Shown here: positions 53,762-62,976 of the stretch, piece by piece
Numbering within the stretch: the first letter of the stretch is position 1
How the letters are laid out: each line of letters begins with the position of its first letter
Assembly: GCF_003966265.1 (NCBI RefSeq)
Contig: NZ_RXNV01000007.1
Coordinates: forward strand, 1-64,000
Reading direction: 5' to 3'
From: Shewanella atlantica
GTDB lineage: Bacteria; Pseudomonadota; Gammaproteobacteria; Enterobacterales; Shewanellaceae
Length of the DNA: 64,000 nucleotides
Program-made: the position numbers and the translations under genes
The notes under the pieces: generated by a model
Told to the model about the DNA's origin: nothing
The model's database searches: none
The model's input: the letters and a program-made list of their open reading frames with translations, nothing else

Positions 53762-55671
53762 CGTGACACCAACTCATTGAGTTGTACTGCCATCTCTCTG
53801 AGATCGCTACAATCGACAGAGGTCTGTTGCACTACCTGACTACTGGTTCTTGAGATATCGGCGATGGCAGTTACATGGGGATTGATCTCTCCCACCACAT
53901 TCGATTGTTCACCGGTTGCCGTGGCTATCTGTACGCTCATCTCGTTCATCGCCTTGATGTTGTCTGAGATGCTCTGTAGATGCTCACCCGATGAGGTCGC
54001 TTCCTGCTGGCTATCGGTACTCAGTTCGGTGCTCTGTTCAATCGCTTTTACTGCTTCGTTGGTTCTCTCCTGCAGTTGCTCGATAATATTGCGTATCTCT
54101 TCGGTTGAGGCGTGACTGCGTGAGGCCAATGTTCTGACCTCATCGGCGACCACGGCAAAGCCTCGTCCCTGTTCGCCGGCACGGGCGGCTTCGATGGCGG
54201 CGTTGAGCGCCAGCAGATTAGTCTGCTCTGATACCCCGCGGATAACTTCGAGAACGGTGTCGATAGAGCTGGCATCTTCGGCCAGCTTACTGATGGTGGA
54301 GCTGGTATTTTGCAGTTGCTCGCTCATGGTCGCGACACTGGTAATGGTTTTTTGAACCGAATTATTACCCTGTACCACAGCCTCTTCGGCGACTGATGCG
54401 TTTTCAGCGGCATTATTAGCGCTACCGGCTATCTCCTCGGCCGTCATCCCCATCTCATGAATGGCGGTGGCTATCTGCTCTATCTTGCTCACCTGTTCAT
54501 TTATCTCATGCTCCATATGCTTAGCCTGATTATCGATACGTTCGACGGCCTCGTAGAGATCGTTGCCCGTCGCCGACACGCTCTGCAGGGTACGGCTGAG
54601 ATAATCGACGAAGTGGTTATATCCCTGTGCCATGTTACCTGTCTCATCCTGACGTGAGTCATCCAGCCTCAGCGTGAGGTCCCCTTCACCCTCGCCAATG
54701 GCTTTAAGCATCTTAGCCAACTCTCCGAAAGGAGAGAGCAGGTGGTTAATCAGCCACATGCTGACGGCCATAAAGAAGAGGGCGATAACGATCCCCATAA
54801 TCACCACAGACCAAGTGGCATCATCTAAGGTGCCAAAGATCTCATCGCGTGGGATCTGAGCGATAAGGTACCAACCAATATCGGGCAGGTATCGACTCGC
54901 GACCAACATCTCTTTGCCGTTATCGGAATACTCTGTGGTGGCAAACTCCTGCTCTTTAAAGAGTGATTCGGTATCTATCTCACCTAAGCTACTCAACTGT
55001 TTGCCGCTATAACTGCTGTCGGGGTGGATCTTGATAGCGCCGCTGCCATCGACCAGGAAGACCTGGCCATGGGTGCCAATTTGGTATTGTTTAATGCTGG
55101 TGGCCATGCTGGAGAGTGACAAGCCCACGCCAGCAACGGCACTGGGTTTTCCGTCAATCGTCATCAGGTAGTTAATAAACAGGGTTGGGATCTGATTCGA
55201 CTCGTCGACATCTAAACTGAGAGAGTATTGCTTACCACTGCTCATAAAGTTGTAAAACCACTGGTCGCTCGAGTCGGACTCGGAGATGGTTTTCAGTATG
55301 CCGCCGGGAATGTAGTAGCGACCGCTGTTGGCCGAGACAAGGAAGGCGGTGATGGTGTCAAATCTCTTCTGGATATTGGTCAGATAGTTATCGATCGCCT
55401 CGTGGGTATCCGGGGTGTCCCCCCGGCGGATCACGTCCTGATAGTCGATGTTATTGGCCATCACCTTACTGATGGTTATCGGCATCAGCAGTTGGGCATG
55501 GATGTCATTAGCAACCTCACCTAAGACTGCCGGCAGCTCTCTTTCGAGGGTGCTTTCGAGGATAATACTACGGCTGCTGCTTAGCGAATAGATACTGATG
55601 ATCAGTATAGAGAGTACTACAGAGGCTAAGGTGGTTAAGACTACTTTGCGGCGAATATTCAGTTTTAACAT
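53749..55671 (-). CDS. Methyl-accepting chemotaxis protein with dCache sensor
   Basis: A chemoreceptor of 640 residues from the ATG at 55671, which has AGGAG about nine bases ahead; the frame continues to 55716. Membrane segment (about 9-29), large periplasmic dCache domain (about 35-290, with DQWFYNFMSSGKQYSLSLDVDES), second membrane segment (about 297-318), HAMP, and the conserved cytoplasmic tip EQTNLLALNAAIEAARAGEQGRGFAVVADEVRTLA. dCache receptors often bind amino acids or organic acids. No C-terminal CheR/CheB pentapeptide is visible; it ends in SRFKF within a heptamer array. Confidence 0.92.
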   Translation of the reverse strand: MLKLNIRRKVVLTTLASVVLSILIISIYSLSSSRSIILESTLERELPAVLGEVANDIHAQLLMPITISKVMANNIDYQDVIRRGDTPDTHEAIDNYLTNIQKRFDTITAFLVSANSGRYYIPGGILKTISESDSSDQWFYNFMSSGKQYSLSLDVDESNQIPTLFINYLMTIDGKPSAVAGVGLSLSSMATSIKQYQIGTHGQVFLVDGSGAIKIHPDSSYSGKQLSSLGEIDTESLFKEQEFATTEYSDNGKEMLVASRYLPDIGWYLIAQIPRDEIFGTLDDATWSVVIMGIVIALFFMAVSMWLINHLLSPFGELAKMLKAIGEGEGDLTLRLDDSRQDETGNMAQGYNHFVDYLSRTLQSVSATGNDLYEAVERIDNQAKHMEHEINEQVSKIEQIATAIHEMGMTAEEIAGSANNAAENASVAEEAVVQGNNSVQKTITSVATMSEQLQNTSSTISKLAEDASSIDTVLEVIRGVSEQTNLLALNAAIEAARAGEQGRGFAVVADEVRTLASRSHASTEEIRNIIEQLQERTNEAVKAIEQSTELSTDSQQEATSSGEHLQSISDNIKAMNEMSVQIATATGEQSNVVGEINPHVTAIADISRTSSQVVQQTSVDCSDLREMAVQLNELVSRFKF

Positions 55672-55821
55672 TGGCGTGTCTCCTAATCTGAAATAAGTAT
55701 AGGAGACCGCTGGCATTCGTGTTGTTAAATAATGGCTTAAGTCATTCCTAGAGTTAAACTTTAAGGAGTGACCGAGAGCGCCGCTGATAGTTCGCTCTCA
55801 ATTTTGTTGTCTAGTTACGAA

Positions 55822-56133
55822 TTAATCGCTAAATCCTTCACGTAAAAACAGGTGGCGGGTCTGGTTAAAGCGTGATTCTTCGGCCTGAATGAACTCGACT
55901 GCCAGCATGTAGTTCTCCAGACGAAACTTTTCCTGCTTCGCAATCTCATACTCATTCATCACGATATTCATCGCTTCGACGGTCCACTCCGGCTCTCCTT
56001 TACCTATGTCGGTTTCATCGGGATCGTAGTTGGTGACCATCCAGTCCTGAAGTTGATCTGCGGTGAGCTTCTGCTCTCCCCAGGAGTTGAGTACGTCGAT
56101 GAGTTGCTGTTTGCTGATGTTAGGTTTAGTCAT
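55822..56133 (-). CDS. Hypothetical small acidic protein
   Basis: A 103-residue cytoplasmic protein, helical and acidic, with no signal peptide or metal motif. It starts MTKPNISKQQLIDVLNSWGEQKLTADQLQDWM and ends FNQTRHLFLREGFSD. I do not recognise the family. It lies 150 bases ahead of the chemoreceptor on the same strand, but co-transcription is not evident. Codon use looks like the neighbours, which supports a real gene. Confidence 0.65.
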   Translation of the reverse strand: MTKPNISKQQLIDVLNSWGEQKLTADQLQDWMVTNYDPDETDIGKGEPEWTVEAMNIVMNEYEIAKQEKFRLENYMLAVEFIQAEESRFNQTRHLFLREGFSD

Positions 56134-56653
56134 TGGCTTGTCTGTATATGGCTACTTTGGGCAAAGAGTAACCCTATTTAGTCTGATAATCGAGGCATGG
56201 GGATACCTTAGTTAGGAAAGTTCACGTGAGCTGAATAAACATTGAACTGCTGTATAGGAATTTTTACATCATTAATTCGCTTACAATCAGATGTTAACTA
56301 AGATTTCTTGTTAGCCGATATGGCTTTTTGTTAATGAGTTTGGCGTGTGGAGCGCTCAATATGGCGCATTAACTGTCTTGTCATTAACAAAATCGTGATA
56401 GAATCCCGCCTTACTTTTATTAGGGACATGTCTGTTTATTAGAGATATGTCAGGCGCTGTTCAGGGCGCATCGGCCAGAAGTCTACGTATATGGGGTTAA
56501 AATCGGTTGGATTCGAGTCTTCAACCGACAGGAAACTCAGGCTTCAGACGAATAGATATAGAATAGAGATAGAATCGATATAGTCACAATTGCGTCATCA
56601 TGGGCTAGATAATATGTTGATGCAGATAATAACTTCAGATCTGGAATTATAAA
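56134..56653. other. Control region upstream of the POT transporter
   Basis: About 520 bases hold no gene that I can support. TTGTCA (56389) and TAGAAT (56409), about 15 bases apart, are a possible promoter, though the spacing is short. Two imperfect copies of GACATGTCTGTTTATTAG-like sequence follow, so the transcript may have a long structured leader of some 230 bases. Confidence 0.35.
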
Positions 56654-58063
56654 ATGAATAACAGTACGTCTTCTTCGACGCAGCAGGGTTTTCCAAAAAC
56701 ATTTTGGATTGCTAACGGCGTCGAACTTTTAGAGCGCGCCGCCTATTATGGCGTGTTCATTGTGATCACCCTGTATTTGTCACGAATCCTTGGATTTACC
56801 GATGTTGAGGCCGCATGGCTTGCCGGTTCTTTCTCTGCGGGTCTCTATTTTCTGCCGACCTTCAGTGGGGCGCTAGCAGACAAAATCGGCTTCAGGGGAG
56901 CCTTACTGCTGGCCTTCGGTCTGCTTACGGTAGGTTATTCCGGCCTTGCTCTTTTCCCTGCACTGCTAGAGGGACAAGGGCTGGTTGAATATGGCAAAGA
57001 GGCGACCTATCACGGGCTGAAAGAGGCCGATATTCGCTGGGCGATTGTGCCGATCCTCATCGTTATCATGATCGGTGGTTCATTTATCAAGGCGGTGATC
57101 ACAGGTACCGTGGCTAAATGTACGACTACCGCTAACCGCGCTAAAGGTTTTTCGATCTTTTATATGATGGTTAACATCGGTGCCTTCTCCGGAAAAACCG
57201 TAGTTAAACCTCTTCGTGAGTCAATGGGAGATCTGGGTTTAATCAACCTGAACTATTTCGCGGCCAGCATGACGCTTATCGCATTTTTCAGTATCTTTAT
57301 CTTCTTCAAGAATGCCGAGACAAACAGCGAAGGAAAGTCTTTGGCTGAAATCTGGACTGCACTGACCAAGGTTCTGGGTAACGGCCGCTTAATCTCATTG
57401 ACCATTATCATCAGTGGTTTCTGGATGGTACAGCATCAGTTGTATGCAACTATGCCTAAGTATGTATTGCGTATGGCGGGTGAGGGCTCTTCACCATCTT
57501 GGTACGCTAACGTAAACCCGTTAGTGGTATTTCTTTCGGTTAGTTTAGTTACCGCCATGATGAGCAAGCGCAGCGCGCTCTCTTCGATGACTATCGGTAT
57601 GTTTATCATGCCTGTTTCGGCGCTTTTGATGGCATCGGGTAATATGTTTGCCGGTACAGAAACCATCTTAGGCATGCACCCCATTGCGGCTATGATGATT
57701 ATCGGTATCGTATTCCAGGGCTTAGCCGAGTGTTTCATCTCGCCGCGTTTCCTCGAGTATTTCTCGTTGCAGGCACCTAAGGGAGAGGAGGGGCTCTACC
57801 TTGGTTTCTCACATCTGCACTCTTTCATCAGCTCGCTGTTAGGCTTTGGTCTGTCCGGTTACCTTCTAGAGGCATATTGCCCGGATCCACGCACTTTCGA
57901 TACCCATGTTGAATGGGCTGCTGCGGCATCGCACGCTCATTACATCTGGTACTTCTTCGCCGGTATAGCAACGGTCTCAGCCGTTTCATTAATAATCTAT
58001 GGCGTTGTGATTAAGCGCTTAGATGCGAATAAGACAGAAGAAGTTGAGCTCGCTACGGCGTAG
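56654..58063 (+). CDS. POT-family proton-coupled peptide transporter
   Basis: A 469-residue inner-membrane protein of the major facilitator fold with about 12-14 membrane segments. The motif ELLERAAYYG (near residues 23-32) is the ExxERxxYYG proton-coupling signature of POT/PTR2 transporters, which import di- and tripeptides. Further support: AGSFSAGLYFLPTFSGALADKIGFRGALL early and the GLAECFISPRFLEYF segment in the second half. Compared with E. coli DtpA the sequence differs clearly, so it is a distinct subgroup. It has its own terminator, and a long leader precedes it. Confidence 0.9.
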   Translation: MNNSTSSSTQQGFPKTFWIANGVELLERAAYYGVFIVITLYLSRILGFTDVEAAWLAGSFSAGLYFLPTFSGALADKIGFRGALLLAFGLLTVGYSGLALFPALLEGQGLVEYGKEATYHGLKEADIRWAIVPILIVIMIGGSFIKAVITGTVAKCTTTANRAKGFSIFYMMVNIGAFSGKTVVKPLRESMGDLGLINLNYFAASMTLIAFFSIFIFFKNAETNSEGKSLAEIWTALTKVLGNGRLISLTIIISGFWMVQHQLYATMPKYVLRMAGEGSSPSWYANVNPLVVFLSVSLVTAMMSKRSALSSMTIGMFIMPVSALLMASGNMFAGTETILGMHPIAAMMIIGIVFQGLAECFISPRFLEYFSLQAPKGEEGLYLGFSHLHSFISSLLGFGLSGYLLEAYCPDPRTFDTHVEWAAAASHAHYIWYFFAGIATVSAVSLIIYGVVIKRLDANKTEEVELATA

Positions 58064-58100
58064 GTTCATCAATTATTGAGTCGTAATCGACAGATTAATA

Positions 58101-58128
58101 AAGCCCCGAAGATTCGGGGCTTTTTTTT
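58101..58128 (+). terminator. Intrinsic terminator after the POT transporter
   Basis: AGCCCCGAA and TTCGGGGCT (58102-58121) form a 9-bp stem followed by seven more T residues. Confidence 0.92.
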
Positions 58129-58288
58129 GCTTTGTCGAAAAGCGAATAATTCAGCTCCGGCTATTTCTTAGAGTAGGATTAAAACTCATGTGTTATGATG
58201 ACTAGACATGTGTATACTTGATTGTTGTTTGGGTTAGTTAAGTTAGTTGAGCCAGTTAAGTTAGCCGAATTAGTGGAATGGGAACGTT

Positions 58289-58984
58289 ATGAAATTTTAC
58301 CGAATAGCTGTGAGTCTGGCTTTGAGTTTACTTGTATTGCTATTAAGCGGCTGTGGTGTTGTTCAGGATTATCGTCAATCACAGATGTTTAAAAGCTTCG
58401 ATGACTTCAGGCCTGGACCGGAAGGTGGCAGCGACCTTATCTGGGCAAAACCGGGGATTAAGAGCATCAAAGATCTCAATGAGATCCTGGGACAATACGA
58501 TAGCGTTATCGTCGATCAGGTTTGGTTAGTTCTGGATGATAAGACCCGCTACGATAATCTATCGGAACAGGAGATTATCGGCGTATCTGAGTACCTGATC
58601 GAAAAGATAAAACAGAAGGCAGCCAAGCGTTTTGATCTTGTCGATAGCCCCAAGGAGAACACCTTAAGGATCAGTGTTGCACTGACCAACATAGAAACGC
58701 CAAACCCAATTCTGGCGGTAACCAGCAGTCTGCTTCCCTTTGGATTAGGGATCTCCACTATCTCTAAAGTCGTGACCGGGGAGCACACTAATGTTGGCAG
58801 CGCCACGATTGAGATGATGATCAGCGATGCTAACTCCGGCGAGCCTATCGTCGCGGTAATCGACAGAAAAGCGGGCAGTAAGGATCTGAGTACCATGATC
58901 GACTCGACCGACGATGCAAGAGATGCCGTTGACTGGTGGGTTGAACGAATCGGCTCGACGCTGCGCGGAGAGCTTGTGGATTAG
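58289..58984 (+). CDS. DUF3313 family lipoprotein
   Basis: A 231-residue lipoprotein with lipobox LLSGC (Cys22). The body, from FRPGPEGGSDLIWAKPG through YDSVIVDQVWLVLDD to ATIEMMISDANSGEPIVAVIDRKAG, fits DUF3313, a family of outer-membrane or periplasmic lipoproteins of unknown role. The last 15 codons (WVERIGSTLRGELVD) form the first unit of a 106-base repeat that continues for five more copies downstream. Each copy carries the same stop codon, so the protein end is unchanged by the amplification. Confidence 0.82.
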   Translation: MKFYRIAVSLALSLLVLLLSGCGVVQDYRQSQMFKSFDDFRPGPEGGSDLIWAKPGIKSIKDLNEILGQYDSVIVDQVWLVLDDKTRYDNLSEQEIIGVSEYLIEKIKQKAAKRFDLVDSPKENTLRISVALTNIETPNPILAVTSSLLPFGLGISTISKVVTGEHTNVGSATIEMMISDANSGEPIVAVIDRKAGSKDLSTMIDSTDDARDAVDWWVERIGSTLRGELVD

Positions 58985-59532
58985 TGCTCAGTAATCATTA
59001 CCTTCGCATCCCAGTTGCTAAAGGTGCCCGTTATGATTCCGGTGGGTTGAAAGAATCGGCTCGACGCTGCGCGGAGAGCTTGTGGATTAGTTCTCTGTAA
59101 TCATCACCTTCGCATACCCGATGCGAAAGATGCCCGTTATGATTCCGGTGGGTTGAACGAATCGGCTCGACGCTGCGCGGAGAGCTTGTGGATTAGTGCT
59201 CAGTAATCATTGCCTTCGCATCCCAGTTGCTAAAGGTGCCCGTTATGATTCCGGTGGATTGAAAGAATCGGCTCGACGCTGCGCGGAGAGCTTGTGGATT
59301 AGTGCTCAGTAATCATTACCTTCGCATCCCAGTTGCTAAAGGTGCCCGTTATGATTCTGGTGGGTTGAAAGAATCGGCTCGACGCTGCGCGGAGAGCTTG
59401 TGGATTAGTGCTCAGTAATCATTACCTTCGCATCCCAGTTGCTAAAGATGCCCGTTATGATTCCGGTGGGTTGAACGAATAGGCTCGACGCTCAGAGGAG
59501 AGCTTGTGGATTGGTTCTCAGTAATCTTCGGG
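58936..59532 (+). repeat. 106-bp tandem repeat, six copies
   Basis: The sequence TTGAA(A/C)GAATCGGCTCGACG recurs at 58941, 59047, 59153, 59259, 59365 and 59471, an exact period of 106. The first copy is the 3' end of the DUF3313 gene, the last is decayed. Copies 2 to 5 differ by only a few bases. As 106 is not a multiple of three, the copies would not extend the reading frame, and each begins after the real stop codon. There are no variable spacers, so this is not a CRISPR. Confidence 0.95.
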
Positions 59533-59873
59533 TACGCTTCCCGGTTCGCAGCTCTCACTATAGAAGAGCCGGGGCCAAGGATACAAGCAACTCATATCAA
59601 ACCTTGCTATAATCACGGCCATTATTATTGAGCCTGAATATCATCAATTTCACAGGGTGATAGTCAGCTTGATAAATTCGATTTATATCAGCGATATATT
59701 AATGGCTTACATTTAAATATTTGACTTTTTTTAGTCTATTCTTGAATGATGCGCTATTGATTAGTTCTTTATAGACAATCGCTTTCATGACGAGTGTTTC
59801 GTCGTGATAAAAATAGGAATAGACCTTGAGCCAAGTAACGCCAAATTCAGACTCTTCATCGCAAGAGAACAAT

Positions 59874-61250
59874 ATGTCATTTTCGACATTGCCACTAAAA
59901 CCTGAACTACTCGATAACCTGAAAACCATGGGTTATGACTCGATGACGCCAATTCAGGCGCAGAGTCTGCCTGCTATTTTAAATGGTGAAGATGTTATCG
60001 GCCAAGGTAAGACCGGCTCAGGTAAAACGGCAGCCTTTGGTTTGGGTCTATTGAACAAGTTAAACGTAAAGCGTTTCCGTATCCAATCTTTGGTATTGTG
60101 CCCGACTCGAGAGCTTGCCGATCAAGTGGCGAAAGAGATCCGTACTCTTGCCCGTGGAATCCACAATATCAAGGTATTGACCCTATGTGGCGGCGTACCT
60201 ATGGGTCCGCAGATCGGATCTTTAGAACATGGCGCACATATCATCGTTGGTACTCCAGGCCGAATTATCGACCACCTGTCACGTGAGCGTTTAAGCCTCG
60301 AAGAGGTGAATACCTTAGTGCTGGATGAAGCGGATCGCATGCTGGAGATGGGATTCCTGCCTGATCTGGACTACATCATGGCTGAGATGCCACGTGAGCG
60401 TCAGACCTTGCTATTCAGTGCGACTTTCCCTAAGCAGATCCAAAAGATCGCAGAAGAGATCATGTATGAGCCTGTAATGGTCAAGGTGACATCGACTCAT
60501 GACAGCAGCAGTATTGAGCAGCATTTCTATCAGATAGATAGCAATAAAGAGCGCCAAAAGGCCCTTCGTCTGTTGTTATTGCAGCATAGACCCGAGAGCG
60601 CCGTTGTATTTTGTAATACCAAGCGCGAGACCAAAGATGTGGCTGCAACCTTGGCCAATGACGGTTTCAGTGTGGTGGCCTTGCATGGCGATCTTGAGCA
60701 GAGAGACAGAGATATCACGCTAATGCAGTTTGCCAATAAGAGTGCCTCTGTCATGGTGGCAACCGACGTTGCGGCACGTGGCCTTGATATCGAAGCCTTG
60801 GACATGGTGATTAACTACGAGTTCGCCTTCGATACCGAAGTGCATATTCACCGCATCGGTCGTACCGGCCGAGCAGGCAGCAAGGGCGCCGCTTTTACCT
60901 TCTACACCTATGACGATGACTACAAGATCAAACTATTAGAAGAGTATCTGGAGCGTGATATCGTCAGCGAAGGCTTGCCGCCAGAAAACCTGCTCGATAC
61001 TTTCCCGACTCAACCTAAGATGGTCACCCTGCAGATCGACGGTGGTAAGAAGCATAAATTACGTCCCGGCGATATCTTAGGTGCACTGACCGGCGAAGAT
61101 GGTATTCAGGGTTCTGAGGTCGGCAAGATTAAGATCACCGAATTCCGCTCATACGTAGCGGTTGACCGTAAAGCCGCAAAGCGTGCCCTGCATAAGATCA
61201 CCAACGGCAAGCTCAAGGGCCGAACTTATCGTGCCTGGGAGATGAGATAG
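59874..61250 (+). CDS. dbpA: ATP-dependent RNA helicase DbpA
   Basis: A DEAD-box helicase of 458 residues from the ATG at 59874, where MSFSTLPLKPELLDNL aligns with the start of E. coli DbpA; an upstream TTG at 59826 with AGGA ahead would add 16 residues. Motifs: GQGKTGSGKTAAF, PTRELADQV, TPGR, DEAD, SAT, and HRIGRTGRAG. The C-terminal domain (KMVTLQIDGGKKHKLRPGDILGALTGEDGIQGSEVGKI) is the DbpA RNA-binding domain that anchors the enzyme to hairpin 92 of 23S rRNA, so it acts in assembly of the large ribosomal subunit. It stands alone, with a terminator after it. Confidence 0.94.
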   Translation: MSFSTLPLKPELLDNLKTMGYDSMTPIQAQSLPAILNGEDVIGQGKTGSGKTAAFGLGLLNKLNVKRFRIQSLVLCPTRELADQVAKEIRTLARGIHNIKVLTLCGGVPMGPQIGSLEHGAHIIVGTPGRIIDHLSRERLSLEEVNTLVLDEADRMLEMGFLPDLDYIMAEMPRERQTLLFSATFPKQIQKIAEEIMYEPVMVKVTSTHDSSSIEQHFYQIDSNKERQKALRLLLLQHRPESAVVFCNTKRETKDVAATLANDGFSVVALHGDLEQRDRDITLMQFANKSASVMVATDVAARGLDIEALDMVINYEFAFDTEVHIHRIGRTGRAGSKGAAFTFYTYDDDYKIKLLEEYLERDIVSEGLPPENLLDTFPTQPKMVTLQIDGGKKHKLRPGDILGALTGEDGIQGSEVGKIKITEFRSYVAVDRKAAKRALHKITNGKLKGRTYRAWEMR

Positions 61251-61313
61251 CCTTCTGTTCAAGGCTAGCTAGAACTTATTTTTAGTGGGTGAGGTTGTAT
61301 ATACCTCAAGGGT

Positions 61314-61346
61314 AAAAGGGAGTGAACTTGGTTCATTCCCTTTTTT
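61314..61346 (+). terminator. Intrinsic terminator after dbpA
   Basis: GGGAGTGAAC and GTTCATTCCC (61318-61340) form a stem with one G-T pair, followed by six T residues. Confidence 0.9.
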
Positions 61347-62184
61347 GTTGGTTATGGTTTACTTTGAATTAGTTAGTTTTTTGAAGCCAATGGCTTCATT
61401 GTTTAAAATTGCTTGCAGCAGGCTTATGTGTAAACACTTCTGTGACACGCCGCAAGCACAATCCCTGTGGGCTCTACGACAGCATCCCTGCTGCCGAAGG
61501 TCACAGCTGCGTTCACACTGGATTTTTACTCTCTTCGATTGATTGTTGTTAATTATTTTTAGATATCTGAAAATAAGGTTGTTCTGTTGGATAGCTCTCA
61601 TTGCGAAGAGGTGTGAGGTAATTACTTTTATAAAATGGGCCCAGCAGGTAAAAGGTTGCCATTCGTTACCAAGTAGCCTTTCCGATACGACAATTCCCCG
61701 TTGGAAGTTGCCGATGGGCGTTGGAATAAATTGCGTGAGGCAGACATGCATGTCTGGCTAGCTTTCGGACTTTTTGTTACAAGAGTGGATGTACCATCGG
61801 AAGCGATAGTAATTTATCCATAAGCGATGAGGCCCGTATTCAATGCATGTAACTTCGCCGGGGCGTCATAGATGGATGCAAGGAGGATGAGGACGAGCAG
61901 TCCTCCTTGCCCGGTGTGGTACGGAGTACCGCGACTTTAATCCAAACGTAGTTTGGAAAGTTTATTTATGGATTAGAAGAAGCTATATACATAAGGTCGT
62001 TCTTTCACATCTGCCCCATAGGGATATGGGAAATGTCTTGAGATGTAGGGAACATCTCTGACAATGTGATCACGACATTGGTGCATCCATGCACGGCACT
62101 AAACGCAGGTGATAGATAACAAGGAAGCTGCGATTTTCAATAACCCACCCAACACCAATAAACCAAAAACAGAGTTAAAAGGCG
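61347..62184. other. Hairpin-rich non-coding spacer, probable decayed repeats
   Basis: More than 800 bases without a gene that I can support. It holds several perfect hairpins: GAAGCC/GGCTTC (near 61381), GCAAGGAGGA/TCCTCCTTGC (61878-61910), GGTAC/GTACC and CCAAAC/GTTTGG nearby, and the two-hairpin module copy C at 62015-62057. The texture is like the MITE-like element at 27135, so this is probably a mosaic of old dispersed elements. Confidence 0.5.
62015..62057 (+). repeat. Two-hairpin module, copy C
   Basis: First hairpin CCCATA-GGGA-TATGGG (62015-62030), linker AAATGTCTTG, second hairpin AGATGT-AGGGA-ACATCT (62041-62057). Same layout, linker and loops as copies A and B in the MITE-like element 34 kb away, with different but complementary bases in stem 2. 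Confidence 0.75.
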
Positions 62185-62628
62185 CTAACTACGAGCGCCA
62201 GAATACTTGGGGGTATCATCCTTGATACACAGCCACTCTACCTGACTGGAAGTATGAATGTGATACTTAACCGGTACCAGATTTGGGTTATCCAGTGACG
62301 CAATACTCAAGGTATAGTATTTCGGGTAACCGGTATCGCGAAAGCTGATGCTGGTGCCACAACTAGAGCAGAACCCACGTCTGGTAGTCTCCGACGAGGC
62401 ATATTCAGTGGGTTTACCGGATAACCAGATCACCTGCTCAGCGAGAAAGTCCATCCAGCTGCCGACTACGGCACCGGTGCTCTTCTGACACATACGGCAG
62501 TGACAGTGGTCGGCGTCGAAAGGCATGGCCGTTAACCGGTATCTGAGTGCACCACACAGGCAGCCGCCCTCCATCGCAACGCTTCTCTCACTCTCTTTCG
62601 CTGCTTCTCTATTTAGCTCTGTTTCCAT
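62185..62628 (-). CDS. GFA/CENP-V fold zinc protein
   Basis: A 147-residue cytoplasmic protein with the cysteine pattern of the GFA fold: GGCLCGALRY (near 21-30), CHCRMCQKSTGA (near 42-53) and FCSSCGTSISF (near 86-96), which bind two zinc ions. The family is named after glutathione-dependent formaldehyde-activating enzyme, but most members have unknown substrates. The start is uncertain: an ATG at 62574 would give a protein that opens directly with MEGGCLCG. It stands alone and is divergent from the antiporter gene. Confidence 0.85.
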   Translation of the reverse strand: METELNREAAKESERSVAMEGGCLCGALRYRLTAMPFDADHCHCRMCQKSTGAVVGSWMDFLAEQVIWLSGKPTEYASSETTRRGFCSSCGTSISFRDTGYPKYYTLSIASLDNPNLVPVKYHIHTSSQVEWLCIKDDTPKYSGARS

Positions 62629-62768
62629 TCTGAGTAGGCCCTGCCACGTCTTTGGACTTGATGGGTAAAGCTCACCTATTTGGGTTAAGAAGTAAAGCCG
62701 TCGATTGGCTCTGTTAGCTGAATCCCTTATAGATTTGAAAATAAGTGGTCTGAAGTAAATATTTATTA

Positions 62769-62797
62769 TTGACTCAAATGCAAATCGGGATTATTTT
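62769..62797 (+). promoter_or_regulatory. Sigma-70 promoter of the antiporter gene
   Basis: TTGACT (62769-62774) and TATTTT (62792-62797) are separated by exactly 17 bases. Transcription would start near 62804, leaving a leader of about 170 bases before the ATG at 62977. Confidence 0.6.
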
Positions 62798-62803
62798 TCG
62801 CGC

Positions 62804-62960
62804 GATGTTTTAACTCAGGAACATAATACGCATCGGCCATTTTTAGTTTTGCCGATGGTATCTCCATAATAAAGCAGCAATAAACTCAGAGGAAATCGGT
62901 TAACTAAAGCCCGCTTAATTTGAGTCTTTTAAATTAATCTGCCCTTATGGGCGCTTTTTT
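62804..62960 (+). promoter_or_regulatory. Structured leader with terminator-like hairpin
   Basis: The leader contains a good stem (CATCGGC/GCCGATG, loop near TTTTTAG, about 62832-62858) and near its end GCCC-TTAT-GGGC followed by GC and six T residues (62941-62960), only 17 bases before the ATG. A second GCCC lies at about 62908 and could compete for the same GGGC. This fits attenuation, but I recognise no known riboswitch class. Confidence 0.45.
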
Positions 62961-62976
62961 AGAAGGACAGTAGCGC

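Noticed and set aside
58936..59532. CRISPR array
   Set aside because: The repeats are contiguous 106-base units without variable spacers, and no cas genes are present.
62804..62960. Lysine riboswitch before the NhaC-type gene
   Set aside because: This class sometimes precedes such transporters, but none of the conserved L-box segments could be found in the leader.
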